Positions 20,026 to 29,426 of a stretch of 64,000 nucleotides of DNA are shown here, one piece after another. The position numbers and the translations under genes were made by a program. Source of the DNA: Tardibacter chloracetimidivorans. GTDB lineage: Bacteria > Pseudomonadota > Alphaproteobacteria > Sphingomonadales > Sphingomonadaceae. The stretch covers positions 3,317,343 through 3,381,342 of the forward strand of contig NZ_CP018221.1 of the NCBI RefSeq assembly GCF_001890385.1, read 5' to 3'. The first letter of the stretch is position 1. Every line of letters begins with the position of its first letter. A model generated the notes under the pieces. It did not search any database, was not told the origin of the DNA, and saw only the letters and a program-made list of their open reading frames with translations.

Positions 20026-21414
20026 TCAATCAGAGATTGCCTCTTCCGGATATTTGCCCATCATCAGATATGCGAATCCGGCGCACGTAAAGCTTGCCGC
20101 CGCCGCGATCAGGGCGATTCGGTAATTTCCGAACGCATCGTACACTTGGCCGATGAGAGAAGACCCGATCGCAATGCCGATGACGGTCCAGAGCGTCACC
20201 AATCCGGCGATCGTGGCATAGTTGCGAAGCCCGAAATAGCGTGCGACCATGAACGCGATGATATCGCCCTCGGCCCCCAGGCCGATGCCAAGCAGGACCA
20301 CCGACACGTAGAACAGGGCGACCGAGACGTCGTTGCCGAGCAGCACGAGCACGAGGCAACCTATCATCGGTCCGACACACATTGTGAATGCGACGGCGGG
20401 CGCCCAGAATCGGTCGACAAACGCACCGGCGATAAGGGCCCCGATCACGTTGGCGAAGCCAAGCGTGGAAACCGCGCCCACCGCCGCCGCCGGACTCAGC
20501 CCGATCGACACACCGAGCGGCTGGAGCTGGCTTACGATCGCAACGATCGGCACGATATGGAGCACCGCCGCCAGGCAAAGGACGATGATCTTTGGCTCCA
20601 AGACGAGAAGCCGCCAAGGTTTTGGCACTTCCTGCACGATCGTGCCCGCATCCCCTTTGGGCGGGAGAGTTTTTCCCGGAACGAGCCACCAGATAACCGG
20701 CAGGGACACAAAGACGTTTAAGGCGGCAAGCATCAGAAACCCGCCCGTCGAGCCGAACAGGCCGATCACGAGATAGAGCAGCGGCGGCATTGCGGAATAA
20801 GACAGCGCGCTCCCTATGCGCAGGAGGGCGAGGGCCGTACCGCGCGTCCTTGAGAATGCCCCTACGATGATTCGACTGAAGGTCATGCTCGACGTCGTCG
20901 TGCTGAAGGCGATCAGCAGGAAGTAAGCTGTATAATAGTAGAAAAGCGAACCGTTTAGCTGCGACAACGCCACATGACTCAGGGAGATCAGGATCAGACC
21001 AACGATCAAGACCGGCTTCACGCCCACCCTATCCACCAGCCGGCCGACAAGCGGCGCGGCGAAGGCGGTAACCAGACCCGCAGAATTGGCCAGGGCGATT
21101 TCGCCGCGGGACCATCCGAATTCGTTCTGTAGCGGTTCGACGAAGATGCTCGAAATGGTTACCCAGAACCCATAGCCGAGCGAGTAGCCGATCACCGCCG
21201 CAAGTCCCGGCCGCCAGCCTTGCCGCCACTCCTGCAATATCAGGCGAACGTAACTTCCACGTAGTGCCATTGGCGACCCGTTCACCATAGCACCAAGTGC
21301 GCAAGGCGCCGGCGCGCTGCCGGGAGGGTTCGCGTTTGAGATGCTGTGCTCCTCCCTCAGTGGAGCAGAACGATCATCGTGAGCGTTCCGCATACTCTCA
21401 GCGTTCGAACACAT
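20026..21414 (-). CDS. MFS transporter
   Basis: A 462-aa major facilitator with 12 hydrophobic segments. The loop 2-3 signature is GRLVDRVGVKPVLI, and the fold begins near residue 75 (AAVIGYSLGYGFW) after a long hydrophilic N-terminus. It resembles the monocarboxylate/oxalate-formate exchanger-like group. It probably imports the cluster's substrate or exports an intermediate across the inner membrane. The true start is uncertain: ATG 21414 overlaps the dienelactone hydrolase stop, and ATGs at 21393 or about 21288 are also possible. Confidence 0.85.
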   Translation of the reverse strand: MCSNAESMRNAHDDRSAPLREEHSISNANPPGSAPAPCALGAMVNGSPMALRGSYVRLILQEWRQGWRPGLAAVIGYSLGYGFWVTISSIFVEPLQNEFGWSRGEIALANSAGLVTAFAAPLVGRLVDRVGVKPVLIVGLILISLSHVALSQLNGSLFYYYTAYFLLIAFSTTTSSMTFSRIIVGAFSRTRGTALALLRIGSALSYSAMPPLLYLVIGLFGSTGGFLMLAALNVFVSLPVIWWLVPGKTLPPKGDAGTIVQEVPKPWRLLVLEPKIIVLCLAAVLHIVPIVAIVSQLQPLGVSIGLSPAAAVGAVSTLGFANVIGALIAGAFVDRFWAPAVAFTMCVGPMIGCLVLVLLGNDVSVALFYVSVVLLGIGLGAEGDIIAFMVARYFGLRNYATIAGLVTLWTVIGIAIGSSLIGQVYDAFGNYRIALIAAAASFTCAGFAYLMMGKYPEEAISD

Positions 21415-22129
21415 GTTCCAGCAAGATCAGCGTCCCCCCCCACGAAAGGTCGTTTGACAATTTATGAAAGGCGACGCCTTCCATATTTAGCGCCGCTGAA
21501 TCGGGGTCGGTAAAGCCGTGGTCGGCGGCGCCGTAGACGGTGATCTGATAGTCTCTGTGCCCAGCATCGATCATTTCCTGATGGAGAGCTTCGACATGCT
21601 CCTGCGGCACGAACGGATCGCTTCCCCCGCAATAGGCGACGACGTGCCCCTTGAAAGCACCTGGGCTGGCTTTTACATGGGTGGCGAGACCGCCATGATA
21701 GCTGATGAAGGCTCTCAGATCTGCGCCGCTACGCGCAAGCTCGAGGACGGTGGTTCCTCCGTAACAAAATCCAATCGCGGCAATGCGGCCGGCATCGACG
21801 TCGGACCGTGCCGCAACTTGATCGAACCACGCAACCGTCCGCGCGCGCTGCTTTGCGGGATTTTCAATCATCAACTCGCCAAGGGCCGCGCCGCACTCGG
21901 CCTGGGACGCACCTTCGAGATGAGCACCGAACATATCGGTACATATGGCCATATAGCCGAGCTGGGCTAGTTTTTTCGCCGTCGGTTCGATAACTTTATG
22001 GTTCATGCCCAGCGCGCTGTGCATTACCAGAACGGTCGGGAACGGACCCTCTCCTTCGGGTTTGGCCACATATCCTCGCAACAATGTGCCTCCGTGCTCC
22101 AACTCAATCGCTTCCATTGCTTCGAACAT
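21398..22129 (-). CDS. dienelactone hydrolase family protein
   Basis: A 243-aa alpha/beta hydrolase of the DLH family. The nucleophile is cysteine (GFCYGG near residue 121) as in true dienelactone hydrolases, with Asp in GGSDPFVP and His in AADHGF completing the triad. It may open a lactone formed after ring cleavage. It lies 48 bp downstream of the TonB receptor and overlaps the MFS gene. Confidence 0.88.
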   Translation of the reverse strand: MFEAMEAIELEHGGTLLRGYVAKPEGEGPFPTVLVMHSALGMNHKVIEPTAKKLAQLGYMAICTDMFGAHLEGASQAECGAALGELMIENPAKQRARTVAWFDQVAARSDVDAGRIAAIGFCYGGTTVLELARSGADLRAFISYHGGLATHVKASPGAFKGHVVAYCGGSDPFVPQEHVEALHQEMIDAGHRDYQITVYGAADHGFTDPDSAALNMEGVAFHKLSNDLSWGGTLILLEHVFER

Positions 22130-22177
22130 TAGTATCCTCCTTGACGCATGCCAGTGCTTTAGTGGCGAGCGCTTGAT

Positions 22178-24397
22178 TCAGAATTTATAGCTGACGGTGC
22201 CGCCCACTGTCCGAGGTGCCGAATTGTAGCCGCTCACGAAGCCCAAAGTCGTTTCCAGCGCGGTGGTGGCGTAACGTTCGTTTGCCAGGTTTGTGCCCCA
22301 GATTTTCAGGGTCACGCGGTCGCCGGGCAAGGTCCACGTAACCGAGGAATTCAGGATCGTATAGGGTGCTTGACGGATCCGGTTGTCGGCCGTGAAATAG
22401 AAGTCGCCGTTGTAGCTTGCGGTGGCGTTGAAATCGATCGAACCGGCCGACATCTCATGATGATAGTCGACAGCCAGGGTGCCGCTGAAGTTCTGCGCCT
22501 GCGGCAGCCGATTGCCGGTAGCGTCACCCGGGACCAAGGTCGCACCAACTCCCCCGGGCCCGACCTGACCGAAGACCGCATTGGGATAGCTTGTGAACGT
22601 CGCATGCTTCAGCTCGAAACCACCGCTCAATCTCAGCGAACTGGAAATCCGTGCTTCGAGGTCGGCATTGAGGCCATATATCCTTGCCTTTGGTCCATTG
22701 GTGACCGTCTGGATCAAATTGACAAACTGTGTCACCTGAAGGTTCGAATAATTATAATAGAAGGCCGAAAGGTTGAGGCGTACGTTGCGATCGAACAATT
22801 GCGACTTCAATCCGACCTCGTAAGCGTTGAGCTTCTCGGGCAGATAAGGGGCAGTTTGCGGAGAGCCGATGTTGAATCCGCCGCTCTTGAAGCCTTTATT
22901 GAATGTCACATAGCCCATAATTTCATCGGCGATTTGATGATCCAGACCGATCCGGAAGGTCGGTTCACTATAGGATACGGAGCCCTGATGAAACGTCGTC
23001 GTCGACGTGCCTGCGGCCGTGACAAAGACGTTCCTGGCATTTTCGAGCGACCGACGCTCATATGTATAACGGACGCCCCCGATGAGATGGGTATCGGGCA
23101 TGAATTCCCATTTGAACTCACCAAATGGCGCAACAGATTCGGTTTTCTCAGTCGCAAACGTCTGCCGCTGAACGACGCTGGTCGGCAACGGGGCAAAAAA
23201 GCCGCCGAAATTGCGATTGAGTGGCTCTACACCGTTGCGGTAGTTGAAATAATAAAGACCGAAAACCCAACTCAGCGGTCCCGAATTATCGGACAGGACC
23301 TGAAATTCCTGACTGATGCTTCGGCTTGGTGAGTTCGGCGAATTTGGCACAAGAACAAATTGCCCGATCGGTAGCCCATCTGATTGGTAGGTGCTCTTTA
23401 CGCGGCGATAAGCGGTGATCGACACGAGTTTCACCCCGCCGCCGTCGTGATCGATCGTCAGGCTGGCCCCACCGCCCTTCAGAGCAACAAAGTTCTCGAC
23501 CGCCGAGTAGGAATCGTAAACCGATTTCAGCGGATTCGCAGTGTAGGGATTTGGCACGCCCAGTCCAGTGCCCGGCGTCGGACTGAGTTCGGCCATGCGG
23601 CGACGCCAGTCGATGTAATCGCCGGCGAGGGTCACGTTCGTATTTTCACCGAGGCGAAAGAGAAGCTTTCCGCGCACCTGCCAGTCATGCTCGATACGGT
23701 AGGTATCGAGGCCTGTGACCAAGTTTTTTCCCCAACCCTTGCCTTGCTTGGTGAAACTACCCGAAAGACTCGCGGCGACATTGTTGCTCAATCCGCCGGT
23801 CACGTAACCACCGAGCTTTGCCGTCAGATAACTGTCGATGCCAGCATGGACCCTGCCGCTAAAGTCGAAACTTGGCGCTTTGGTTGTAATCTGAATCACG
23901 CCCGCAGTGGCGTTGCGGCCGAACAATGTGCCTTGCGGACCATAAAGCACCGAAATCTGCTCGATGTCCTCGAACTCGCGCAGGCCATCCCTCTGCTGCG
24001 GGATGTAGACGCCATCGACATAGAGGGCGACAGGATTCTCCGCAAGCGAGCTCGACGTGCCGATGCCTCTGATGGATGGTTGAAAAGCACCAGCCGTCTC
24101 GTTGATGTTGAGACCGGGCGAGGCAGCACCTAACTGCATCGTGTTCGAAACGCCGCGCGATGCGAGGCTCTCGCCCGACACCGCGGTGATCGCAATCGGC
24201 ACCGTCTGCAGATTTTCGGAGCGCTTCTGCGCGGTGACGATGATTTCCTGGAGTCCGACGTCGGTGGTCGACGCCGAGTTGGCAGGCGACGACGTCGGCC
24301 CAGTTTCCGTTGAGGAGGCTGGCGTTGTTTGAGCCTCTGCGAGGCTGGGCACTGAGAGGGCCAAAGCTGCAGTCGTACAGGCGAACATCATTTTCAT
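22178..24397 (-). CDS. TonB-dependent outer-membrane receptor
   Basis: A 739-aa receptor: signal peptide of about 25 residues ending AEAQ, a TonB-box-like stretch (GLQEIIVTAQKR), the plug domain (ITAVSGESLASRGV to GVIQITTKAP), then a 22-strand barrel ending in the aromatic residue F (GGTVSYKF). Sphingomonads use such receptors to import aromatic or hydrophobic substrates. The start ATG 24397 was chosen for its GGGAGGG ribosome site. It heads the receptor-DLH-MFS series and has a regulon operator about 300 bp upstream. GC content is visibly lower than in the core genes, suggesting transfer. Confidence 0.92.
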   Translation of the reverse strand: MKMMFACTTAALALSVPSLAEAQTTPASSTETGPTSSPANSASTTDVGLQEIIVTAQKRSENLQTVPIAITAVSGESLASRGVSNTMQLGAASPGLNINETAGAFQPSIRGIGTSSSLAENPVALYVDGVYIPQQRDGLREFEDIEQISVLYGPQGTLFGRNATAGVIQITTKAPSFDFSGRVHAGIDSYLTAKLGGYVTGGLSNNVAASLSGSFTKQGKGWGKNLVTGLDTYRIEHDWQVRGKLLFRLGENTNVTLAGDYIDWRRRMAELSPTPGTGLGVPNPYTANPLKSVYDSYSAVENFVALKGGGASLTIDHDGGGVKLVSITAYRRVKSTYQSDGLPIGQFVLVPNSPNSPSRSISQEFQVLSDNSGPLSWVFGLYYFNYRNGVEPLNRNFGGFFAPLPTSVVQRQTFATEKTESVAPFGEFKWEFMPDTHLIGGVRYTYERRSLENARNVFVTAAGTSTTTFHQGSVSYSEPTFRIGLDHQIADEIMGYVTFNKGFKSGGFNIGSPQTAPYLPEKLNAYEVGLKSQLFDRNVRLNLSAFYYNYSNLQVTQFVNLIQTVTNGPKARIYGLNADLEARISSSLRLSGGFELKHATFTSYPNAVFGQVGPGGVGATLVPGDATGNRLPQAQNFSGTLAVDYHHEMSAGSIDFNATASYNGDFYFTADNRIRQAPYTILNSSVTWTLPGDRVTLKIWGTNLANERYATTALETTLGFVSGYNSAPRTVGGTVSYKF

Positions 24398-24700
24398 CGT
24401 ATTCCCTCCCAATTTTCCCGCGCTTATGGCGCGATGACTGTTCCGAGCCGGTCGCTGTCAACCAGGCGGCAGCGGCCTGCCTTCGATAAATCTCAAGAGC
24501 GACCATAAATCCGCGGCGCGGTCGCGATGGCCGCCTCGCAGCTGCGGCGCGGTGGTTGCACTTCCCGCACGATCCAGGCTGCTATGGTCCTCTTCCATTT
24601 GCGCTTCGGTCACGCCGGGCTCGCGAAAACGAGCATTGCTGACCAATCAAGCTACGATGCCTGTTTTCACCTTGAGCCTCGATCAGACAAATCTTTATGT

Positions 24701-24729
24701 TCTATGCGGTGCATCAGGCGGATTTATTC
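24701..24729 (-). promoter_or_regulatory. regulon operator, site 2 (upstream of TonB receptor)
   Basis: Minus-strand reading GAATAAAT, CTGATG, GCATAGA at the common spacing. It is the only marked element in the 360-bp spacer 24398-24758 upstream of the receptor. Confidence 0.55.
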
Positions 24730-24758
24730 TTCGGCGAGTCGCAAAGCCTGCGGCGGCC

Positions 24759-25165
24759 CTAACGCATAAGCGCCATCTCTTCTGCCATCGTCGGATGAAG
24801 GGCGATGGTGTCGTCGAAATCCTGCTCGGTGAGACCCGCTTTGACGGCAATCGCCGCCAGCTGGAGCATCTCGGGAGCGTCGGGACCGATCATATGCACG
24901 CCAAGAACCACGTCATTTTAGGGATGAATGACCATTTTGTACAAAGCGCGCTCTTCGCGACCGGCGAGGACATTCTTCATGTGGGCGTCGCGCCTGTCGC
25001 AACGAGGATGACTCGGGCGGTTAGTTCGCGCTCTCCGACGAGAACCAGATGTGGTCCAGCGATGACCGCTCGGCCGCGATGGACCTCCACGCCACTGCTG
25101 GCCAAGGTCGCACCATAGGCATCCTCGAGCCTCAAGGCCTCTGAGGCGACGTGGTCGCGAAACGT
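24759..25165 (-). pseudogene. gor: glutathione reductase remnant
   Basis: Two separate pieces of a glutathione reductase-like flavoprotein can be read on the minus strand. The first is FRDHVASEALRLEDAY ... SSGVEVHRGRAV ... ARVILVATG, from the FAD domain. After a junction near 24990 comes the dimerisation end: NVLAGREERALYKMVIHP, then an in-frame TAA, then [17 protein letters not shown] and [18 protein letters not shown] before the stop. The central NADPH domain is missing. The gene is therefore dead. It sits in a cluster that contains a glutathione transferase, so a glutathione-dependent step may once have been supported here. Confidence 0.8.
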
Positions 25166-25192
25166 CGGTCAGCCGAGGCGAGCGCTCCCCGA

Positions 25193-26122
25193 TCAGACCG
25201 AGATTCCGGCCCTTCCCTTTAGGCCTAGCATTTCCCTGGCCTCGGCCGGCGTCGCTGGCTCGAGGCCCATCTCGGCAAGGATGCGTACCGCCTTTGCGAC
25301 TTGCTCGGCGTTGGAGCGCGCAAGTTTGCTCGGCTCGATGAACAGGCTGTCCTCCAAGCCGACCCTAACATTGCCACCAAGCAATGCGGCCTGCGTGATG
25401 AAGGGCATTTGATGGCGCCCGGCAGCAAGGACCGACCAGGAATAGGTTTCCGCGCCGAACAGCCGATCGGCCGTCTGCTTCATGAACATCAAGTTTTCGA
25501 GATCAGCGCCGATCCCGCCGAGAATCCCGAAGATATGCTGAATGAAGAATGGGGGCTTTACCAGACCTCGCTCGACGAAGTGAGCAAGATTGTAGAGGTG
25601 ACCGACATCGTAGCATTCATGCTCGAATTTTGTCCCGTGTTCGCTCATTTTCTCGAGGATATAAGCGATATCGCGAAAGGTGTTGCGGAAGATGTATGAA
25701 TCCGAATTTCGGACATAGGGTTCCTCCCATTCGTGCTTCCATTGCGAGATACGCTTGCCTGCATTGAAGAACGCGAAGTTGATGCTTCCCATGTTCAGCG
25801 AGCACATTTCGGGCCGGAACCGTTCGGCCGCCATCAGTCGCTGCTCGACGGTCATCTGGGTGCTTCCACCGGTGGTGATGTTGATGACGGCGTCGGTCGC
25901 GCCGTGAATTTGCTGGAGGAACCGCGCATTTACGCCTGGATCACCGGTAGGCTCTCCGGTCTCCGGGTTGCGCGCATGCAGATGGAGAATGGCGGCACCC
26001 GCCTCCGCCGCCGCGATCGACTGGTCCGCGATCTCCTGTGGCGTGACGGGCAATGCTTCCGACATGGTCGGCGTGTGTGCCGAACCGGTGACGGCGCAAG
26101 AAATGATGACCTTATTCTTCAT
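25193..26122 (-). CDS. beta-keto acid cleavage enzyme (BKACE, DUF849)
   Basis: A 309-aa TIM-barrel zinc enzyme of the 3-keto-5-aminohexanoate cleavage family. These enzymes react a beta-keto acid with acetyl-CoA to give acetoacetate and a new acyl-CoA. The zinc-binding HLHAR is near residue 47, ITTGGSTQM follows, and the last third has GGNVRVGLEDSLF with the conserved Glu. It lies downstream of the FAH hydrolase (44 bp) and could convert its keto-acid product. Confidence 0.9.
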   Translation of the reverse strand: MKNKVIISCAVTGSAHTPTMSEALPVTPQEIADQSIAAAEAGAAILHLHARNPETGEPTGDPGVNARFLQQIHGATDAVINITTGGSTQMTVEQRLMAAERFRPEMCSLNMGSINFAFFNAGKRISQWKHEWEEPYVRNSDSYIFRNTFRDIAYILEKMSEHGTKFEHECYDVGHLYNLAHFVERGLVKPPFFIQHIFGILGGIGADLENLMFMKQTADRLFGAETYSWSVLAAGRHQMPFITQAALLGGNVRVGLEDSLFIEPSKLARSNAEQVAKAVRILAEMGLEPATPAEAREMLGLKGRAGISV

Positions 26123-26166
26123 GTCTTCTTGAATTCCTTTGAAACCACGCCCGGCGTCGATCCGAC

Positions 26167-27054
26167 CTAGTCTGCGGATTGCTCGGCGTTTTCATCTGCC
26201 ACCACGATGTTTTCGATGAACCCTATAGCGGAGATTTCCGCCCGCATGACGTCGCCTATGCTCAGAAAACGAGGCGGATCGGATGCCATTCCGACCCCGG
26301 CCGGGGTCCCGGTCGCGAGGATATCGCCGGGCTTCAGGGTCATGACCGTCGAAAGATAGGAGATCTGTTCGAAGATGTTATGGATCATGTGACGTGTATT
26401 ACTGCTTTGCCGCTGCTCGCCATTGACGAACATCCGGATGTCGAGCGTATGGGGATCATCGATCTCGTGAGCGAGCGTCAGCCATGGGCCCGTCGGGCCG
26501 TGCGTGTCGAAGGACTTGCCGAGCGTGATGGTCGCGCTCCGGAACTGCCAGTCGCGGGCCGACACGTCGTTTGCCACCATATAGCCGCCGATCACGTCGC
26601 GGGCCGCCGCGCTGGATACATTGCGGCAGCGGCGCCCGATCACGACAGCCAACTCGACCTCGTAATCCAGCTGCTGCGAGACGGCGGGTTTTACGACCCC
26701 ATCAAATGGCCCGATGATGCAGGAGACCTGCTTGTTGAACCAGAGCTGCGACGATGGCGCCTGAAGCCCGGCTTTTGCGGCCTCGGACGCATGGTCGCGG
26801 TAATTCAGGCCAATGCCGAGATATTTCTCCGGGTTCGGGACGGGCGGCAGCAAGTGGAGATCCCGTAGGGCGACATGAGGCAGCCCGGCGTCTTCCAGCG
26901 CCTGGAACGCCGTCAGCGCAGAGGATCCAGCCGCAAGAAAGTCTATGACCGTGCTGGGCATCTGGGGACCCAGCGCCGCCAAATCCACCACATGATCACC
27001 GAACAGCTTGCCGAGATGCGGCCGGCCGTCGAGCTGAAAGGATACCAGCGGCAT
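26167..27054 (-). CDS. fumarylacetoacetate hydrolase family protein
   Basis: A 295-aa FAH-family enzyme with the metal ligands in DYEVELAVVIGRR (two Glu) and VANDVSARDWQ (Asp), and GIGLNYRDHA of the active-site lid. Members hydrolyse or decarboxylate ring-cleavage products such as acylpyruvates, or hydrate 2-hydroxypentadienoates. The ATG at 27054 has GGAGG upstream; the open frame extends 28 codons further into the SnoaL-like gene. It is the middle gene of SnoaL-FAH-BKACE. Confidence 0.9.
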   Translation of the reverse strand: MPLVSFQLDGRPHLGKLFGDHVVDLAALGPQMPSTVIDFLAAGSSALTAFQALEDAGLPHVALRDLHLLPPVPNPEKYLGIGLNYRDHASEAAKAGLQAPSSQLWFNKQVSCIIGPFDGVVKPAVSQQLDYEVELAVVIGRRCRNVSSAAARDVIGGYMVANDVSARDWQFRSATITLGKSFDTHGPTGPWLTLAHEIDDPHTLDIRMFVNGEQRQSSNTRHMIHNIFEQISYLSTVMTLKPGDILATGTPAGVGMASDPPRFLSIGDVMRAEISAIGFIENIVVADENAEQSAD

Positions 27055-27071
27055 GTGTCCTCCGAGCGCAA

Positions 27072-27458
27072 TCAGGGTTTCGCGAGGAAGGCGTTGTGGC
27101 AGGTGTTCTGCCTCCAGCCATCCTCGACGCGAATCCAAAGCTGCATCACGACCGCGTCCACCTCACGACGCTGGTTGGTCCCGCGTAGCGATATAGTCTG
27201 ACGAAGCGGCCCGTTCACGACGACGACGTCGCCATAAGCGCGCATCTGGAGAGCGCCGCGCTCGACCCGATGGAAGCAATATTTATCCTGTACACCCAAC
27301 AGATAGGTGGCCTTGTCCTCGATATCCCCGGTTCCATGAATGTGCACGAGGTCGTCGGCCATCAAGCCGCCGAGCGTGCCAACGTCGCCTGCCATCAGCG
27401 CCTCGCAGCGTAGCCCCTCCAGGCGCCCGATCTCCTGCCGCACCGCCTCGTCAATCAT
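27072..27458 (-). CDS. SnoaL/NTF2-like domain protein
   Basis: A 128-aa single-domain protein of the NTF2/SnoaL cone fold (IGRLEGLRCEALMAGDV...LMADDLVHIHGTG, ending WRQNTCHNAF). Such proteins act as small isomerases, hydratases or accessory factors in catabolic clusters. It starts the SnoaL-FAH-BKACE operon and has a regulon operator about 100 bp upstream. Its exact reaction cannot be read. Confidence 0.75.
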   Translation of the reverse strand: MIDEAVRQEIGRLEGLRCEALMAGDVGTLGGLMADDLVHIHGTGDIEDKATYLLGVQDKYCFHRVERGALQMRAYGDVVVVNGPLRQTISLRGTNQRREVDAVVMQLWIRVEDGWRQNTCHNAFLAKP

Positions 27459-27558
27459 CGCGCGCGCCAGATGTCAGGGACGATAGATCGCGAAGAAGTC
27501 GGTGAAGAATCATGCCGCGAAGCAAGCACGAGGCAGAGGACGGAACAAATACCGTGTT

Positions 27559-27587
27559 TCAATGCCGCCTATCAGTCGAATTGATGC
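27559..27587 (-). promoter_or_regulatory. regulon operator, site 3 (upstream of SnoaL-FAH-BKACE)
   Basis: Minus-strand GCATCAAT, CTGATA, GCATTGA. On the plus strand the core reads ATCAGTCGAATTGAT, an ATC-N9-GAT arrangement like the nod-box target of NodD-type LysR proteins. It lies about 100-130 bp upstream of the SnoaL start in the 201-bp spacer after the CoA-transferase gene. Confidence 0.7.
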
Positions 27588-27659
27588 TCACGAAATGAGG
27601 ACGCCAGACGCGCGTTCACCGCACTCGCCAAGCCGAGCCTCGTCCATATGTTGTGTGGG

Positions 27660-28832
27660 CTAGACGACGATCCTACGCGCCTCAAGCGCAGCAATCTCAA
27701 CCGGATCAAAGCCGACATCGCTGAGCACGGCGTGCGTGGTAGAGGTTCCGGACTCCATGTCGAACGGTCTGCCGAGAACCGAGCGTGAGTAGGTTGGAGC
27801 CGGCGCCGGCTGGGAGCGGCCGGCGACGTCGACAAAAGTCTCGATCGCGCGATTATGGGGGTCATGGGTCGCTTCAGCCATCGAAAGCACTGGCGCGTAG
27901 CAAGCGTCAGTCTGCATCAGAAGTTCGTCCCACTCGGCCCGCGTGCGCGACCGGAAGACCGCAGTCAGGGCTTCGCGTTGCGCATCCCAGGACTCCCTGT
28001 CATATTGCTGCGCGAACGCCGGATGCCGATCCAGGGCAAGAAGGCGGACCAATTCCCTGAAAAAAGCTGGTTCGAGAGCCCCGACAGCGACATGGCGCCC
28101 GTCTGACGTCTCGTAGACATCGTAAAAGGGGGCGCCGGAGTCGAACAGATTGACGCCACGCTCATCCGACCACTGATCTGCGGCGCGCTTGGAATAGATG
28201 GCGGTCATCAGAAGGGCGCTGCCTTTGACCATCGAGCAATCGACGACCTGCCCGTCGCCGGTCGTGCGCGCATGAAGGATTGCGGCCAGCATGCCAAACC
28301 CGAGCATCATCGCGCCGCCGCCATAGTCGCCGACCAGATTCATGGGCAGGACGGGCTTCTCGCCTGCCCTTCCGATCCCGTTCAGCACGCCGGAGAGGGC
28401 GATGTAATTGATGTCATGGCCAGCCACGGCTGCATATGGGCCATGCTGTCCCCACCCCGTCATGCGACCGTAGACCAGCCTGGCATTTTCGGCGAAGAGA
28501 TCTTCCGGCCCAAGTCCGAGACGCTCCATCGTGCCCGGCCGGAAGCCCTCAATGATGGCATCGGCACCGCTCGCCAACTGCCTCGCGAGTCGCACACCCT
28601 CGGGTTGCTTGAGGTCGATGGCGATGGAACGGCGCGATCGCGTGACGAAGTCCAGTTCAGGCGCCGGTACCAGGCCGACCGAGGTAAACGGGCCGGGTCG
28701 GTCGACGCGAATAACCTCGGCGCCGTGGTCGGCGAGCATCATCGCACAAAAAGGCCCTGGTCCCAGGCCGGCGAATTCGATTACGCGCAGCCCGGCGAGC
28801 GGCCCGTTGTTGACCTGCGGTGTCATGAGCAT
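27660..28832 (-). CDS. CaiB/BaiF CoA-transferase family protein (alpha-methylacyl-CoA racemase-like)
   Basis: A 390-aa family III CoA-transferase fold. GLGPGPFCAMMLADHGAEVI at the N-terminus and GHDINYIALSG in the middle are the marks of the alpha-methylacyl-CoA racemase branch, with the conserved catalytic Asp region VGDYGGGAMM. It would activate or epimerise a 2-methyl-branched acyl-CoA, which fits the beta-oxidation genes at 38-43 kb. It is not tightly linked to the SnoaL gene downstream (201 bp). Confidence 0.85.
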   Translation of the reverse strand: MLMTPQVNNGPLAGLRVIEFAGLGPGPFCAMMLADHGAEVIRVDRPGPFTSVGLVPAPELDFVTRSRRSIAIDLKQPEGVRLARQLASGADAIIEGFRPGTMERLGLGPEDLFAENARLVYGRMTGWGQHGPYAAVAGHDINYIALSGVLNGIGRAGEKPVLPMNLVGDYGGGAMMLGFGMLAAILHARTTGDGQVVDCSMVKGSALLMTAIYSKRAADQWSDERGVNLFDSGAPFYDVYETSDGRHVAVGALEPAFFRELVRLLALDRHPAFAQQYDRESWDAQREALTAVFRSRTRAEWDELLMQTDACYAPVLSMAEATHDPHNRAIETFVDVAGRSQPAPAPTYSRSVLGRPFDMESGTSTTHAVLSDVGFDPVEIAALEARRIVV

Positions 28833-28928
28833 GCCCCGGCAAGCATCTGGCAGCGCTGCTTACGACCGAGACGGCCGGCGACCGAGCGATCGAGCGGATG
28901 ATCCCCGACCGCGGCGTTACGTTGCACT

Positions 28929-29357
28929 CTAGGAGTCCGGCGAGACGACACGCGCATCGCCATCACTCCAAATGGGCCGCGCGGTCAGGCGTGCAATCCG
29001 CCAATCGCCACCGCCTCGCTTCAGTCTGACGGCATATTTGCCGCCGGCCGTATACCGCCGGGGGACTCCCGAATCCAACCGCACATGGTGTGCCACTATA
29101 TCGCATGTGAGCGACGCACAGTCGTCAATGATCTCGATAATGAAATTGGCCAGCATGTGCTGCGTGGCGTCCAGCGGATCGAGAACAGCCTTAAGCAGGT
29201 CTGCGATCGCGGCATCGCCTTCATACGATCGATCACTGCCGGAATGCTCGAAGATCGCATCCTCGTGCAAGCAGCTCTTAATCCCGGAATAGTCCCGGGC
29301 ATCGAGGCAAAAGACATATGTAGACATCAGCTGCTGTATGGCCTCGCGATCCGTCAT
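28929..29357 (-). CDS. SnoaL-like/NTF2-fold protein
   Basis: A 142-aa protein starting DREAIQQLMSTYVFCLDARD, the usual opening of SnoaL_4-type ring-hydroxylating or isomerase-like single-domain proteins, with HEDAIFEHSGSDRSYEG and a C-terminal WRIARLTARP strand. Function unknown. It sits between an SDR and the CoA-transferase on the same strand; such trios of CoA-transferase, NTF2-like protein and SDR are common in sterol- and terpenoid-type degradation loci. Confidence 0.78.
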   Translation of the reverse strand: MTDREAIQQLMSTYVFCLDARDYSGIKSCLHEDAIFEHSGSDRSYEGDAAIADLLKAVLDPLDATQHMLANFIIEIIDDCASLTCDIVAHHVRLDSGVPRRYTAGGKYAVRLKRGGGDWRIARLTARPIWSDGDARVVSPDS

Positions 29358-29426
29358 GCCGATCCTCTCGTTCTCGTAGATGTTTTCGCGAGGCGAAGAA
29401 TCATACGGAGAATGCCTGCATATCTC

